The notes beneath the pieces are model-generated. The model saw nothing but the letters and a program-made list of their open reading frames with translations, did no database searches and was not told the origin of the DNA. Shown here piece after piece: positions 26,701 to 39,600 of a stretch of DNA of 64,000 nucleotides. The DNA is from Vespa crabro. Taxonomy: Eukaryota; Arthropoda; Insecta; Hymenoptera; Vespidae. The position numbers and the translations under genes are program-made. The stretch is taken from assembly GCF_910589235.1 (NCBI RefSeq), contig NC_060962.1:2141732-2205731 (forward strand), given 5' to 3'. Within the stretch, counting starts at the first letter, position 1; the number at the start of each line of letters is the position of its first letter.

Positions 26701-29700
26701 TGGTACACCTGGAACATCAGGTACACCAGGAACACCAGGAATAGCTGGAATACCTGGCTACCCTGGTTCTCCTGGATCATCTGGCATCCCTGGCTCTCCT
26801 GGAACATCAGGTTCTCCCGGAACAATTGGTGCTTCTGGTTCCCCTGGAACACCGGGTACTCCTGGAATACCTGGCACTCCTGGAAGCCCAGGTTCCCCAG
26901 GAACACCTGGTAGTCTTGGATCCTCTGGCAGCCCTGGATCCCCTGGTACGCCTGGAACACCAGGCTCACCTGGATCACCTGGTACTCCTGGAATTCCTGG
27001 CACTCCTGGTACATCTGATATTGCTGTAACCACAGGGATTCCTGGTAGTTCAGACATATCTGGAAGTCCTGTTATTCCAGAAACTCCGAGTAGCAATGAT
27101 ACGTCAGATACCCCTATTATATCGGGTACTCCATATGTATGCATCGAAGAGGGATTCTTCCCTGATCCAAAGAATTGTCGTAAATTTTATCGATGTGTAA
27201 AAGATAGCAGTGAATTCATAAAATATGATTTTGAATGTGGTGTTGGAACTGTTTGGGATTCCACTATACAAAGTTGTAATCATGAGTACAACGTACCAAA
27301 TTGTACAAGTAATGCTGAAGGGGATTTTACAACACCTGATTCTTCTGTCAATGAAATAGATTCTTCTACTCCTCTAAGTTCAAGTGAACAGCAACAAGTA
27401 AGCACATCCAGGCCTACTCAAGGCACAACACTAGCTAGTACTTCAGTGTCATATCTTCCCCCGGAAACATCTACAGAAGGCCCGACTACAACGTTTACAA
27501 GACCAGAAGATTCGGCAACATCGGCAGCAACTGACAGACCTGGTACTTCTGGAACTCTAGGTCCCACCGGACCCATCTCTCCTGGAACTTCTGGTTCACC
27601 TGGATCACCTGGTATTCCTGGATCACCTGGTACTCCTGGCTCACCTGGATCACCTGGTACTCCTGGAATACCTGGCACTCCTGGAAGCCCAGGTTCCCCA
27701 GGAACACCTGGTAGTCTTGGATCCTCTGGCAGCCCTGGATCTCCTGGTACCCCTGGAACACCAGGCTCACCTGGATCACCAGGCTCACCTGGATCACCTG
27801 GTACTCCTGGAATTCCTGGCACTCCTGGTACATCTGATATTGCTGTAACCACAGGGATTCCTGGTAGTTCAGACATATCTGGAAGTCCTGTCATTCCAGA
27901 AACTCCGAGTAGCAATGATACGTCAGATACCCCTATTATATCGGGTACTCCATATGTATGCATCGAAGAGGGATTCTTCCCTGATCCAAAGAATTGTCGT
28001 AAATTTTATCGATGTGTAAAAGATAGCAATGAATTCATAAAATATGATTTTGAATGTGGTGTTGGAACTGTTTGGGATTCCACTATACAAAGTTGTAATC
28101 ATGAGTACAACGTACCAAATTGTACAAGTAATGCTGAAGGGGATTTTACAACACCTGATTCTTCTGTCAATGAAATAGATTCTTCTACTCCTCTAAGTTC
28201 AAGTGAACAGCAACAAGTAAGCACATCCAGGCCTACTCAAGGCACAACACTAGCTAGTACTTCAGTGTCATATCTTCCCCCGGAAACATCTACAGAAGGC
28301 CCGACTACAACGTTTACAAGACCAGAAGATTCGGCAACATCGGCAGCAACTGACAGACCTGGTACTTCTGGAACTCTAGGTCCCACCGGACCCATCTCTC
28401 CTGGAACTTCTGGTTCACCTGGATCACCTGGTATTCCTGGATCACCTGGTACTCCTGGCTCACCTGGATCACCTGGTACTCCTGGAATACCTGGCACTCC
28501 TGGAAGCCCAGGTTCCCCAGGAACACCTGGTAGTCTTGGATCCTCTGGCAGCCCTGGATCTCCTGGTACCCCTGGAACACCAGGCTCACCTGGATCACCA
28601 GGCTCACCTGGATCACCTGGTACTCCTGGAATTCCTGGCACTCCTGGTACATCTGATATTGCTGTAACCACAGGGATTCCTGGTAGTTCAGACATATCTG
28701 GAAGTCCTGTCATTCCAGAAACTCCGAGTAGCAATGATACGTCAGATACCCCTATTATATCGGGTACTCCATATGTATGCATCGAAGAGGGATTCTTCCC
28801 TGATCCAAAGAATTGTCGTAAATTTTATCGATGTGTAAAAGATAGCAATGAATTCATAAAATATGATTTTGAATGTGGTGTTGGAACTGTTTGGGATTCC
28901 ACTATACAAAGTTGTAATCATGAGTACAACGTACCAAATTGTACAAGTAATGCTGAAGGGGATTTAACAACACCTGATTCTTCTGTCAATGAAATAGATT
29001 CTTCTACTCCTCTAAGTTCAAGTGAACAGCAACAAGTAAGCACATCCAGGCCTACTCAAGGCACAACACTAGCTAGTACTTCAGTGTCATATCTTCCCCC
29101 GGAAACATCTACAGAAGGCCCGACTACAACGTTTACAAGACCAGAAGATTCGGCAACATCGGCAGCAACTGACAGACCTGGTACTTCTGGAACTCTAGGT
29201 CCCACCGGACCCATCTCTCCTGGAACTTCTGGTTCACCTGGATCACCTGGTATTCCTGGATCACCTGGTACTCCTGGCTCACCCGGATCACCTGGTACTC
29301 CTGGAATACCTGGCACTCCTGGAAGCCCAGGTTCCCCAGGAACACCTGGTAGTCTTGGATCCTCTGGCAGCCCTGGATCCCCTGGTACCCCTGGAACACC
29401 AGGCTCACCTGGATCACCTGGTACTCCTGGAATTCCTGGCACTCCTGGTACATCTGATATTGCTGTAACCACAGGGATTCCTGGTAGTTCAGACATATCT
29501 GGAAGTCCTGTTACTCCAGAAACTCCGAGTAGCAATGATACGTCAGATACCCCTATTATATCGGGTACTCCATATGTATGCATCGAAGAGGGATTCTTCC
29601 CTGATGCAAAGAATTGTCGTAAATTTTATCGATGTGTAAAAGATAGCAATGAATTCATAAAATATGATTTTGAATGTGGTGTTGGAACTGTTTGGGATTC

Positions 29701-32700
29701 CACTATACAAAGTTGTAATCATGAGTACAACGTACCAAATTGTACAAGTAATGCTGAAGGGAATTTAACAACACCTGATTCTTCTGTCAATGAAATAGAT
29801 TCTTCTACTCCTCTAAGTTCAAATGAACAGCAACAAGTAAGCACATCCAGGCCTACTCAAGGCACAACACTAGCTAGTACTTCAGTGTCATATCTTCCCC
29901 CGGAAACATCTACAGAAGGCCCGACTACAACGTTTACAAGACCAGAAGATTCGGCAACATCGGCAGCAACTGACAGACCTGGTACTTCTGGAACTCTAGG
30001 TCCCACCGGACCCATCTCTCCTGGAACTTCTGGTTCACCTGGATCACCTGGTATTCCTGGATCACCTGGTACTCCTGGCTCACCTGGATCACCTGGTACT
30101 CCTGGAATACCTGGCACTCCTGGAAGCCCAGGTTCCCCAGGAACACCTGGTAGTCTTGGATCCTCTGGCAGCCCTGGATCTCCTGGTACCCCTGGAACAC
30201 CAGGCTCACCTGGATCACCAGGCTCACCTGGATCACCTGGTACTCCTGGAATTCCTGGCACTCCTGGTACATCTGATATTGCTGTAACCACAGGGATTCC
30301 TGGTAGTTCAGACATATCTGGAAGTCCTGTCATTCCAGAAACTCCGAGTAGCAATGATACGTCAGATACCCCTATTATATCGGGTACTCCATATGTATGC
30401 ATCGAAGAGGGATTCTTCCCTGATCCAAAGAATTGTCGTAAATTTTATCGATGTGTAAAAGATAGCAATGAATTCATAAAATATGATTTTGAATGTGGTG
30501 TTGGAACTGTTTGGGATTCCACTATACAAAGTTGTAATCATGAGTACAACGTACCAAATTGTACAAGTAATGCTGAAGGGGATTTAACAACACCTGATTC
30601 TTCTGTCAATGAAATAGATTCTTCTACTCCTCTAAGTTCAAGTGAACAGCAACAAGTAAGCACATCCAGGCCTACTCAAGGCACAACACTAGCTAGTACT
30701 TCAGTGTCATATCTTCCCCCGGAAACATCTACAGAAGGCCCGACTACAACGTTTACAAGACCAGAAGATTCGGCAACATCGGCAGCAACTGACAGACCTG
30801 GTACTTCTGGAACTCTAGGTCCCACCGGACCCATCTCTCCTGGAACTTCTGGTTCACCTGGATCACCTGGTATTCCTGGATCACCTGGTACTCCTGGCTC
30901 ACCCGGATCACCTGGTACTCCTGGAAGCCCAGGTTCCCCAGGAACACCTGGTAGTCTTGGATCCTCTGGCAGCCCTGGATCCCCTGGTACCCCTGGAACA
31001 CCAGGCTCACCTGGATCACCTGGTACTCCTGGAATTCCTGGCACTCCTGGTACATCTGATATTGCTGTAACCACAGGGATTCCTGGTAGTTCAGACATAT
31101 CTGGAAGTCCTGTTACTCCAGAAACTCCGAGTAGCAATGATACGTCAGATACCCCTATTATATCGGGTACTCCATATGTATGCATCGAAGAGGGATTCTT
31201 CCCTGATCCAAAGAATTGTCGTAAATTTTATCGATGTGTAAAAGATAGCAATGAATTCATAAAATATGATTTTGAATGTGGTGTTGGAACTGTTTGGGAT
31301 TCCACTATACAAAGTTGTAATCATGAGTACAACGTACCAAATTGTGCAAGTAATGCTGAAGGGGATTTAACAACACCTGATTCTTCTGTCAATGAAATAG
31401 ATTCTTCTACTCCTCTAAGTTCAAGTGAACAGCAACAAGTAAGCACATCCAGGCCTACTCAAGGCACAACACTAGCTAGTACTTCAGTGTCATATCTTCC
31501 CCCGGAAACATCTACAGAAGGCCCGACTACAACGTTTACAAGACCAGAAGATTCGGCAACATCGGCAGCAACTGACAGACCTGGTACTTCTGGAACTCTA
31601 GGTCCCACCGGACCCATCTCTCCTGGAACTTCTGGTTCACCTGGATCACCTGGTATTCCTGGATCACCTGGTACTCCTGGCTCACCTGGATCACCTGGTA
31701 CTCCTGGAATACCTGGCACTCCTGGAAGCCCAGGTTCCCCAGGAACACCTGGTAGTCTTGGATCCTCTGGCAGCCCTGGATCCCCTGGTACCCCTGGAAC
31801 ACCAGGCTCACCTGGATCACCTGGTACTCCTGGAATTCCTGGCACTCCTGGTACATCTGATATTGCTGTAACCACAGGGATTCCTGGTAGTTCAGACATA
31901 TCTGGAAGTCCTGTTATTCCAGAAACTCCGAGTAGCAATGATACGTCAGATACCCCTATTATATCGGGTACTCCATATGTATGCATCGAAGAGGGATTCT
32001 TCCCTGATCCAAAGAATTGTCGTAAATTTTATCGATGTGTAAAAGATAGCAATGAATTCATAAAATATGATTTTGAATGTGGTGTTGGAACTGTTTGGGA
32101 TTCCACTATACAAAGTTGTAATCATGAGTACAACGTACCAAATTGTACAAGTAATGCTGAAGGGAATTTAACAACACCTGATTCTTCTGTCAATGAAATA
32201 GATTCTTCTACTCCTCTAAGTTCAAGTGAACAGCAACAAGTAAGCACATCCAGGCCTACTCAAGGCACAACACTAGCTAGTACTTCAGTGTCATATCTTC
32301 CCCCGGAAACATCTACAGAAGGCCCGACTACAACGTTTACAAGACCAGAAGATTCGGCAACATCGACAGCAACTGACAGACCTGGTACTTCTGGAACTCT
32401 AGGTCCCACCGGACCCATCTCTCCTGGATTACCTGGATCATCTATTGCTCCTGGATCACCTGGTACTTCTGGTACTTTGGAAACCCCTAGCAGCTCTGCC
32501 ACTCCAGATTCCTCAGTTATACCAAGTAATTCATATCTATGTAATAAAGAAGGATTCTTCTCTGATCCTGATAGTTGCCAGAAATTCTATCGATGTGTAA
32601 AAGATGGCAATACATTCATGAAATATGTATTTGAATGTGCCATTGGTACTGTTTGGGATTCCAGTATACAAAGTTGTAATTACGATTACAACGTACCAAA

Positions 32701-35467
32701 TTGTAGGAGTAACATTGTTGTCGACATGACAACACCCGATTCTTCTATCAATGAAATAGATTTTATTAATGGTTCAAGTACAAATGGACAGTCTGAAGTA
32801 AGTACTAGTAAACCTATGGAAAGTACAACATCTTCAATCTTTAGTTCTACTACAATAACAACTACTATTAATCATGAGGCACAATCTATGATTCCAACAA
32901 CAATTATATCTACATCTTATTTACCACCATCAATTTCTGAAGTAATTAGTAGTACACAAATGACTTCTAGTACTAAACCTCCTGAAGTTACATCACAAGT
33001 AACATCAGCCTCATACTTACCTCCTATCAGTACTATGCAGTCAAATGACGTTGGTCAATCTGCAACTATATCACAACAGGTAAATACTACTCCATCAAGT
33101 ACTGGACAAGTAGGAACGTCGGATTGTAATACAGAAAGTTTCATCCCAAACCCTAATGATTGCAAGAAGTTTTATCGATGTGTCAGTCATCAATCCGGAT
33201 TTGTAAGATATGAATTTCAGTGCGGTCCTGGTACTGCTTGGGACCAAAGTATACAAACATGTAATTATATTGAACAAGTCAGTTCCTGCATGATAAATAA
33301 TAATGAAATAGTAGGAGAACAAGGTTCTACCTCAACAACTAATTCTAGTAAAACACCTGTAACTATTAATGAAAAACCTGGACAGACTACAATAAAACCC
33401 TCCTCAACTTATATACCAACAACTTCTGACATCAATGAGGCTCAGTTTACATCTACTAAATCTGAAAATATGCAGTTACTTGCAGGATCAACTACTGAAA
33501 GTATGTCGTCTTCTAAACCGCCATATCCAATTTCATCTTCGCCATCTGAATCGACAGTTTCATCTTCTGAATCAAACACAGAATCATCTAATATGGTCAA
33601 ACCGCCCTGCACGACATCCAAAATTAATAATACAATAGTTTGTAATGAAGAAGGATTTTATCTGCATCCAATATACTGTGAAAAATTCTATCGTTGCGTT
33701 AACAATGGAAAAGGATTTAACGTCTATCACTTTAATTGCCCACCGAGTACTATATTCGATCCCAGTATAAGCGCATGTAATTATCCGGAATCAGTCTATC
33801 CAGCAAGAGATTGTACTACATTAGCAGCAGAGCCAAGTTCATCTGGTAATGATATTATAACACAATCTACAACAATATCAGAAGCAACAGAAGAATCTTT
33901 GTCCACTGAGAGTTCAACAACGCAAATTAATAACGAAATGTCTACAGGAACTACAACATCAATGGTAGAATTTACAACCACAGGAATTTCAACAGAAATG
34001 ACATCTATGACATCGGAACAAACAACTTCCGGGGAAATTACATCCATGTCCAGTACTGAATCATTCACTTCAACAGTGACCGAAAGGTTAACAGAACCAA
34101 CATCAAGTTCCACTGAACAAACAACAGAATCAACGACAATTTCTACAGAACAAACAACAGAACCAACATCAAGTTCCACTGAACAAACAACAGAATCAAC
34201 GACAATTTCTACAGAACAAACAACAGAATCAACGACAATTTCTACAGAACAAACAACAGAATCAACAAGTTTCACTGAACAAACGACAGAATCAACAACA
34301 AGTTCCATTGAACAAACAACAGAATCAACTGTAAGTTCCACTGAACAAACAACAGAATCAACTGTAAGTTCCACTGAACAAACAACAGAATCAACTGTAA
34401 GTTCCACTGAACAAACAACAGAATCAACTGTAAGTTCCACTGAACAAACAACAGAATCAACTGTAAGTTCCACTGAACAAACAACAGAATCAACTGTAAG
34501 TTCCACTGAACAAACAATAGAATCAACTGTAAGTTCCACTGAACAAACAACAGAATCAACAGAAGAATCGTCTATGAGTTCTATGCAATCAGAAGCACCT
34601 GCTAGTGAATCAACAACGGAACAATTTACTACAGAATCTCAAAAACAGTCAACAACTGAATCTCAAGAACAATCAACGACTGATAGTTCAGAACATTCTA
34701 CCACGGAATCTCAAGAACCATCCACCACAGAATCTCAAGAGTCGATTACACAGACACAAGAGGGATCTACTACGGAATCAGATGAATCGACTTCTACAAC
34801 CAAAGAACCTTCGATGGTGACATCTTGTCCTATTGGAAATTTAACTGATGAACAGATAACTCTTATTTGTCCCACAGGATTCCGTAAACATCCGCGATAT
34901 TGTAATTTGTTCTACCAATGTACCATTGAAGGTAATATGGAAATCAAGGTTCTCGTTTTAAGTTGTCCCGAAAATACTATCTTCGACGAGCAAAAAATTC
35001 AATGTCTTCCTGAAAATGAAACCAGTCAAGGTTGTACAGGTCTTCGTGCCAATGCTAGATTTTACAGAAAGTTGGAAGAAAATTCTATAACACCGGTACG
35101 TATTAAAGTCATAAAATGAAATAAATTCATCATTTCATTAATAGATTATTAATTTAACACATTCTTATTTCAGGTGAAAGTCTCATCGCAACCTTTATGT
35201 CCTGACATTGGACATTATCCATATCAGCAGGGTTGTAGCAACACATTTTATAAATGCAAACGAGACAATAGAGATAATTTGCAAGGATATTTTTATAAGT
35301 GTCCTGCGAACTTCATTTACTGGTCGGTTTCTAGAAGATGTGAACGTGCTACTCGTCTACCTATGTGCACACATTTAGCACACAGGAAGAATGATTTTTG
35401 GGACAGTCGATGGCAATTACCAGTCGAAGACATCAATCTTTCCGCGAGAGCATTGCGTCTCTTTTGA
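23733..35467 (+). CDS. Giant secreted chitin-binding, collagen-like mucin (peritrophin-A type)
   Basis: Three coding exons: 23733-23796, 24666-35095 and 35174-35467, about 3,595 residues. Exon 1 encodes a signal peptide (short basic N-terminus, hydrophobic core FIALILTFAEA). Exon junctions keep frame (phases 1 and 0). The product carries 14 six-cysteine CBM14/peritrophin-A domains: two at the N-terminus, seven near-identical ones in a tandem array, four divergent ones after it, and one in the last exon. Between them are collagen-like Gly-X-Pro triplets (about 500 residues before the array and about 28 triplets per module) and Ser/Thr-rich linkers likely to be O-glycosylated. CBM14 proteins bind chitin in peritrophic matrix, cuticle or tracheal lining; such a role outside the cell is inferred. 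The acceptor at 23713 implies an upstream non-coding exon. Retaining the last intron would end the protein at 35119 without the final domain. I know no standard gene name for it. Confidence 0.88.
24147..24320 (+). CDS. Candidate 57-aa single-pass membrane microprotein (intronic)
   Basis: An ATG frame inside intron 1 of the chitin-binding gene. It encodes a basic N-terminal segment (REMGAERKRA), a hydrophobic stretch of about 23 residues (near residues 21-44) that would make one transmembrane helix, and a short tail. The region is G+C-richer than the flanking intron. It is out of frame with exon 2 and the start context is weak (CCTATGG). I do not recognise a family. It could be a real short ORF, an alternative first exon or coincidence. 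Confidence 0.22.
   Translation: MANYGPGWVTREMGAERKRAFLLFLPLLVSITTVVVVTLAVKLVPSETHNLGCIANS
24711..25345 (+). other. N-terminal pair of CBM14 domains
   Basis: Two peritrophin-A domains lie at about 24711-24900 and 25158-25345, separated by a Thr-rich linker. Each shows the family pattern: Cys, then a PD..DC.. (or SDLQDC) loop, FYRCVD, an aromatic .F.C or F.CG segment, and the last cysteines after an aromatic-rich stretch. Domain 1 has FSREKGN where most others have VWD, so it is the more divergent. A short repetitive stretch with a recurring GGQWNGDTG motif follows at about 25365-25470. Confidence 0.85.
25500..27030 (+). repeat. Collagen-like Gly-X-Y triplet tract
   Basis: About 510 residues with Gly at almost every third position and Pro most often in the Y position (GTP, GSP, GIP triplets). 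A longer imperfect period of roughly 90-110 residues is marked by recurring IVGTPSSP-type segments near 25798, 26077, 26347 and 26678. Y-position prolines are the substrate of prolyl 4-hydroxylase in collagens, so triple-helix formation is possible. Triplet interruptions such as GTHATV occur. Confidence 0.9.
26860..32426 (+). repeat. Seven-copy tandem module array (783-819 bp units)
   Basis: Matching points in successive units fall at 27144, 27963, 28782, 29583, 30402, 31185 and 31986, so the periods are 819, 819, 801, 819, 783 and 801 bp. Each unit encodes a collagen-like segment, a Ser/Thr linker, one CBM14 domain (VCIEEGFFPDPKNCRKFYRC) and a second Ser/Thr/Pro linker. Units differ at only a few residues (Ser/Asn, Pro/Ala, Thr/Ala, Asp/Asn). 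Length differences are whole multiples of 18 bp, through gain or loss of two Gly-X-Y triplets, so frame is preserved. The near identity points to very recent duplication or gene conversion. Confidence 0.95.
32531..33815 (+). other. Three divergent CBM14 domains after the array
   Basis: Domains at about 32531-32704, 33118-33290 and 33639-33815. The first is clearly a diverged array copy (LCNKEGFFSDPDSCQKFYRC). The other two (CNTESFIPNPNDCKKFYRC and CNEEGFYLHPIYCEKFYRC) are older. Linkers are Ser/Thr-rich and lack collagen triplets. The divergence gradient suggests the array grew from one ancestral domain by unequal exchange. Confidence 0.85.
34090..34565 (+). repeat. 33-bp coding repeat, Ser/Thr/Glu mucin tract
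   Basis: Eleven-residue units of type TTESTVSSTEQ are repeated head to tail: seven near-identical copies in the 3' half, with older variants (TTESTTISTEQ, TTEPTSSSTEQ) upstream. High Ser/Thr density suggests dense O-glycosylation. Each of the seven newer copies contains GTAAGT, a consensus 5' splice-site hexamer, between about 34331 and 34534. Confidence 0.92.
35174..35467 (+). CDS. Last exon of the chitin-binding mucin (C-terminal CBM14)
   Basis: An acceptor (TTATTTCAG) at 35173 joins in phase 0 to the donor at 35096, giving TP then VKVSSQPLCPD. The exon encodes one more cysteine-rich CBM14-like domain (CPDIGHYPY..GCSNTFYKC...YKCPANFIYW...RRC...MC) and a tail with no membrane segment or GPI-type signal. 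The protein therefore appears to be freely secreted. The intron is only 78 bp. Confidence 0.85.
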   Translation: MKVSSQPLCPDIGHYPYQQGCSNTFYKCKRDNRDNLQGYFYKCPANFIYWSVSRRCERATRLPMCTHLAHRKNDFWDSRWQLPVEDINLSARALRLF

Positions 35468-36697
35468 GTCATTAGCTAATGATACACTACTTTCGTAAAT
35501 TTCCAAGAACAGTATAAATCTCTCAGGTTACATGCAAAACTTGTCATCAGGAAACATTATACAAGTCTTGCACGTAGAAGTGAATGAGACGGTTAATCGG
35601 ATTTTGTCAACATGGCTGCCGAAGATATAATATTTGACAGATCTTCGATAGCCATCTTGAAACGATTTACGTTCGTTCCAGCTTCTACAATGAAACTGAT
35701 AATATTTTTCTATTATAATCAGTTTCATTTAGAGTAGTTAGTTTAAATAATTACTAATTATCATCGATCATAATTCATATCATCGTGCCGTTCAATTTTT
35801 TTTGAAGACAATATTGAATATTTTTGACAAGAGATCATAAGCGATAATTGGGGTTTTGGTTGCGGGACTTGTATGCAATACACGACTGTATTTAATAGTA
35901 TAGTAAATCATATGTATATTTATTAAGCTGATAATTAGTTTAAATAGTATTGATAGAAGTTCACGGAAAGATTCTCAGGAAATGTTTTCGTTGTGGAGTG
36001 ATCTATACTCTTAAAACGGGAATAACATTTTTGAAGCGACTGAATTTATATGTTTGAAATGTAAAAAAAAAAGAGGAAGAGAGATCTTCATAAGAAACAA
36101 AATTAAACATTTCAATCAATTTCTATATTTACCTTGTACATAATTATGTTTTCGTACTTCTAATTCAATATATCATTATAAGTAATATAGACACATAGTA
36201 TACAAATATTTTAGTAAATATGTATACATGATTTTCGCGTGTTTATATACGATCTCTGCCTAAACGACTACAAATAAAATGTGAGTTTTTCAATGTAATG
36301 TGTATCTTATTTTCCTGAAATATAGTCGTTTAAGAAAAAAATTTACTACATACAGATATTGCCATATTTTAATTCGAATAGAAAATATCACCTACAATTT
36401 TAACTACAGACTTACATTGCTAGATGGCGCAATCACTACACATGCACATAAAGAAATCGCACTGATGTATCACTGCGCCTCCTAACTTTCTAGGTACAAA
36501 ATTAAAGTCGTAGGCAATCTTTTACATTAAGCTTTGGGATCCTCATATACTGAAGAAACTGTGAAGAAGTGTTCGAAAGCAAAGTTATTATCAAAACTGA
36601 TTGTAGCTATTGTGCAGTTAGTGATAAAGTTTATATTGAAAGAAAGTAACACAAAAATTAGTTTAGGCAAAGAAAAGTAATCCTTGAAAAGTGCACT
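35468..36697. other. 3' UTR of the mucin gene and spacer before Hrs
   Basis: No coding region seen. An AATAAA at 36273-36278 is the best + strand poly(A) signal candidate, about 800 bp after the stop. A TAGATGGCGC motif at 36421 lies in the presumed Hrs promoter. Confidence 0.5.
36421..36430 (+). promoter_or_regulatory. TAGATGGCGC motif upstream of Hrs (CTCF/YY1-like)
   Basis: Exact match to the YAGRKGGCRS core of the CTCF consensus, and it overlaps the AGATGGCG of YY1/Pho sites. It lies 268 bp before the Hrs start codon, between the mucin gene and Hrs. A role as promoter element or boundary is inferred. Confidence 0.35.
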
Positions 36698-39600
36698 ATG
36701 TTTCGTACTACAAATTTCGACAGACTGTTGGGTAAATTCCTCTTCTTTTGTTCCATTAATACTCACAAAATGTCGGACATCGTTCGTTTATAATTATTTT
36801 TTTGTTATTTAACTACAGATAAAGCCACAAGTCACTTACAGCTTGAACCTGATTGGCCTACAATTTTACAAATTTCCGATCTTATACGGCAAAATGATGT
36901 TCAGTAAGTAAATTTTACATATTTAGTATTCCTAATATAACAAAGTTAACCTGTATGAACTTTAATAATATTCAACGCGTATGTGTATATGTGTAACTGT
37001 TACATATACATAATATATATCTATATTTTTATGTATATATATATTCATCATACGTATGTAGGAACCTGGATTAGTCATACATCTCTGACTAATGATAAGC
37101 CAATTATCTTCTCCCATAGTTTGCTATTAATGCAGCCATATTGTATTTACTTCAAATATCATTATTTCATTAAAAGTATTTAGTATTCTATTTTATTTAC
37201 AGGCCAAAGCAAGCACTTGCTGCTATAAAAAAGAAACTAACCAATCCTAATCCACATGTAGCTTCATATGCTCTGCTAGTAAGTTAAAATCTTTGAAGTA
37301 TATTTATTATATCATTTATTGTCTTTTACAATTTTCTGTTAATATTGTATCACGTATTATTGGATAGGTATTAGAATCTTGTGTTAAAAATTGTGGATCA
37401 CGTATCCATGATGAAATCGCTACTAAACAATATATGGAACAACTTAAAGAATTAGTAAAATCATCAACTCATGAACATGTTAGACAGAAAATATTTGAAT
37501 TAATACAAGCTTGGGCATATGCATTTCGAAATATTCCTAAGTATAGGGCAGTGCAGGTAAGATTTTATTTTATATAATAATGTTCATGGTATATTGGATG
37601 AAAATATCACTTTTATATTTCTAGGATACATTAAATATTATGAAAAGTGAAGGTCATATATTCCCTACATTACAAGAAAGCGACGCAATGTTCATGGCTG
37701 ATACTGCTCCTGAGTGGACCAATGGTGATGTTTGTCATCGTTGTCGTATAACATTTACCTTTCTTCAACGAAAACACCATTGCAGAGCCTGTGGTCAAGT
37801 ATTTTGTGGTCATTGCTCGAGTAAAGTATCTACATTACCTAAAATTGGATTTGAAAAAGAAGTTAGAGTTTGTGAAGCATGTTTTGAACAAGTTAATAAG
37901 TTAGTACAATTCTTTCTGAATATATAATTTTTGTTATTATATTATTTTTATAATATAATATTTTATATCTTTAGGCCTTCTACTACCCAATCAAAAGAAA
38001 CTGATTTACCAGCTGAATATTTGAGCAGTTCTTTGGCTCAACAACAACAGGTAAGAAAAAAAGAAGAGTAAATTATTTCGTTTAAATTAATATACAAGTA
38101 TTCTTAGGTTCCTCCTAGAAAAACAGAAGACGAAATCCGTGAAGAAGAAGATCTGCAATTGGCTATAGCTTTAAGTCAAAGTGAAGCAGAACAAAAAGAG
38201 AGAGAAAAGAAACGAGCAACAAATGCTCTGAAATCTAATGCCGTTTCTGTATCTAAAACAACATATTCACCTCCCCCATCTCCTGTTAGTTATTACAGTT
38301 ATTAACCATCATATTATATTTTGAATACATATAAACGTACTATGTGTCTATTTTATTGATAGTTTTATTTGATATATTCATTTTGTAGGGACCAAGTCCA
38401 TCGCGAATTCAGGATGAAGAGGAAATTGACCCTGAACTTGCAAAATATTTAAATCGTAGATATTGGGAACAAAGACAAACAGCAATAGAAGAACATAGTG
38501 GAAGAACAGATGTAACCAGTCCTTCTGCACCTAATATAAGCAGTCCTATGCCTCAGAAAATTGTCATTGCAAAACAGCAAAATGGAGAAGTTGATGTGGA
38601 AATGGAAGAGTTTGTCAGTGCTTTAAGATCTCAAGTAGAAATTTTTGTAAATAGAATGAAAAGTAATTCTTCTAGAGGAAGACCTATTACTTCTGACAGT
38701 TCTGTACAAAATTTATTTCTAAATATTACACGTATGCATTCAAGGTATTTTATACAAACAATATGAACTTTTAAAGATTTAAAAAATTTACTTGTTATTA
38801 TTCATAATTAATGCATAACTTTATTCAATAGATTATTAACATATATTCAAGAGCAAGATGATAGTAGAGTATATTATGAAGGTCTACAGGACAAGTTAAC
38901 ACAAATTAAAGATGCCAGAGCTGCTTTAGATGCTTTACGAGATGAGCATAGAGAGAAATTGCGTAGACAAGCGGAAGAAGCGGAAAGGCAACGACAGATG
39001 TTAATGGCACAGAAATTAGCAATTATGCGAAAAAAGAAACAGGATTATTTACAGTATCAACGACAATTAGCTTTACAAAAAATTCAAGAACAAGAAAGAG
39101 AAATGCAAATGAGACAAGAGCAACAAAAACAACAATATATAATGAGTAAATCTTATTAAATTGTTTGTTTTATAAAAATCAAAATTATTTGATTCGTTTT
39201 TAATTACGTCCTTCAGTATATTATGTATTAACTTTCTCTTCTTCTGTTTAGGTGGTTATCAAGCTATGCCAGGATATATGGGTCATTCACAAGGATCTCC
39301 AGTTCGTCAAATGCAATATCAAGGACCTGGATCAAATTATAATCCTATGTCTCCAACAGATCAGGGTGTTTATATGTATGGACAGCATTCAATGGGGCAA
39401 TATCCTATGCAAGGTTATAACATGCCACCAATGAGTTCTCTACCCCCTCATATAATAGGTACAATGACAAATCAAGAATCAGCTGCAACTGATTCAGCAG
39501 TTCAATCGCGGGAAAATGTAGGTAGAGTTGTAATTACAAATACTGCAATGGTAAGTATATAAACAATAATTTCATGTTTCCAAAGTAAATGACAAAGAGT

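Noticed and set aside
25210..32502. Many minus-strand frames of 80-258 codons opposite the mucin gene, several repeated with the module period
   Set aside because: They are mirror readings of the Gly-X-Pro and linker codons, recur exactly with the array and have no start or splice support. The + strand has a coherent multi-domain protein.
33796..34559. Minus-strand Val/Cys/Glu repetitive frame of 247 codons
   Set aside because: It is the antisense of the 33-bp Ser/Thr repeat; its periodicity is inherited from the sense gene.
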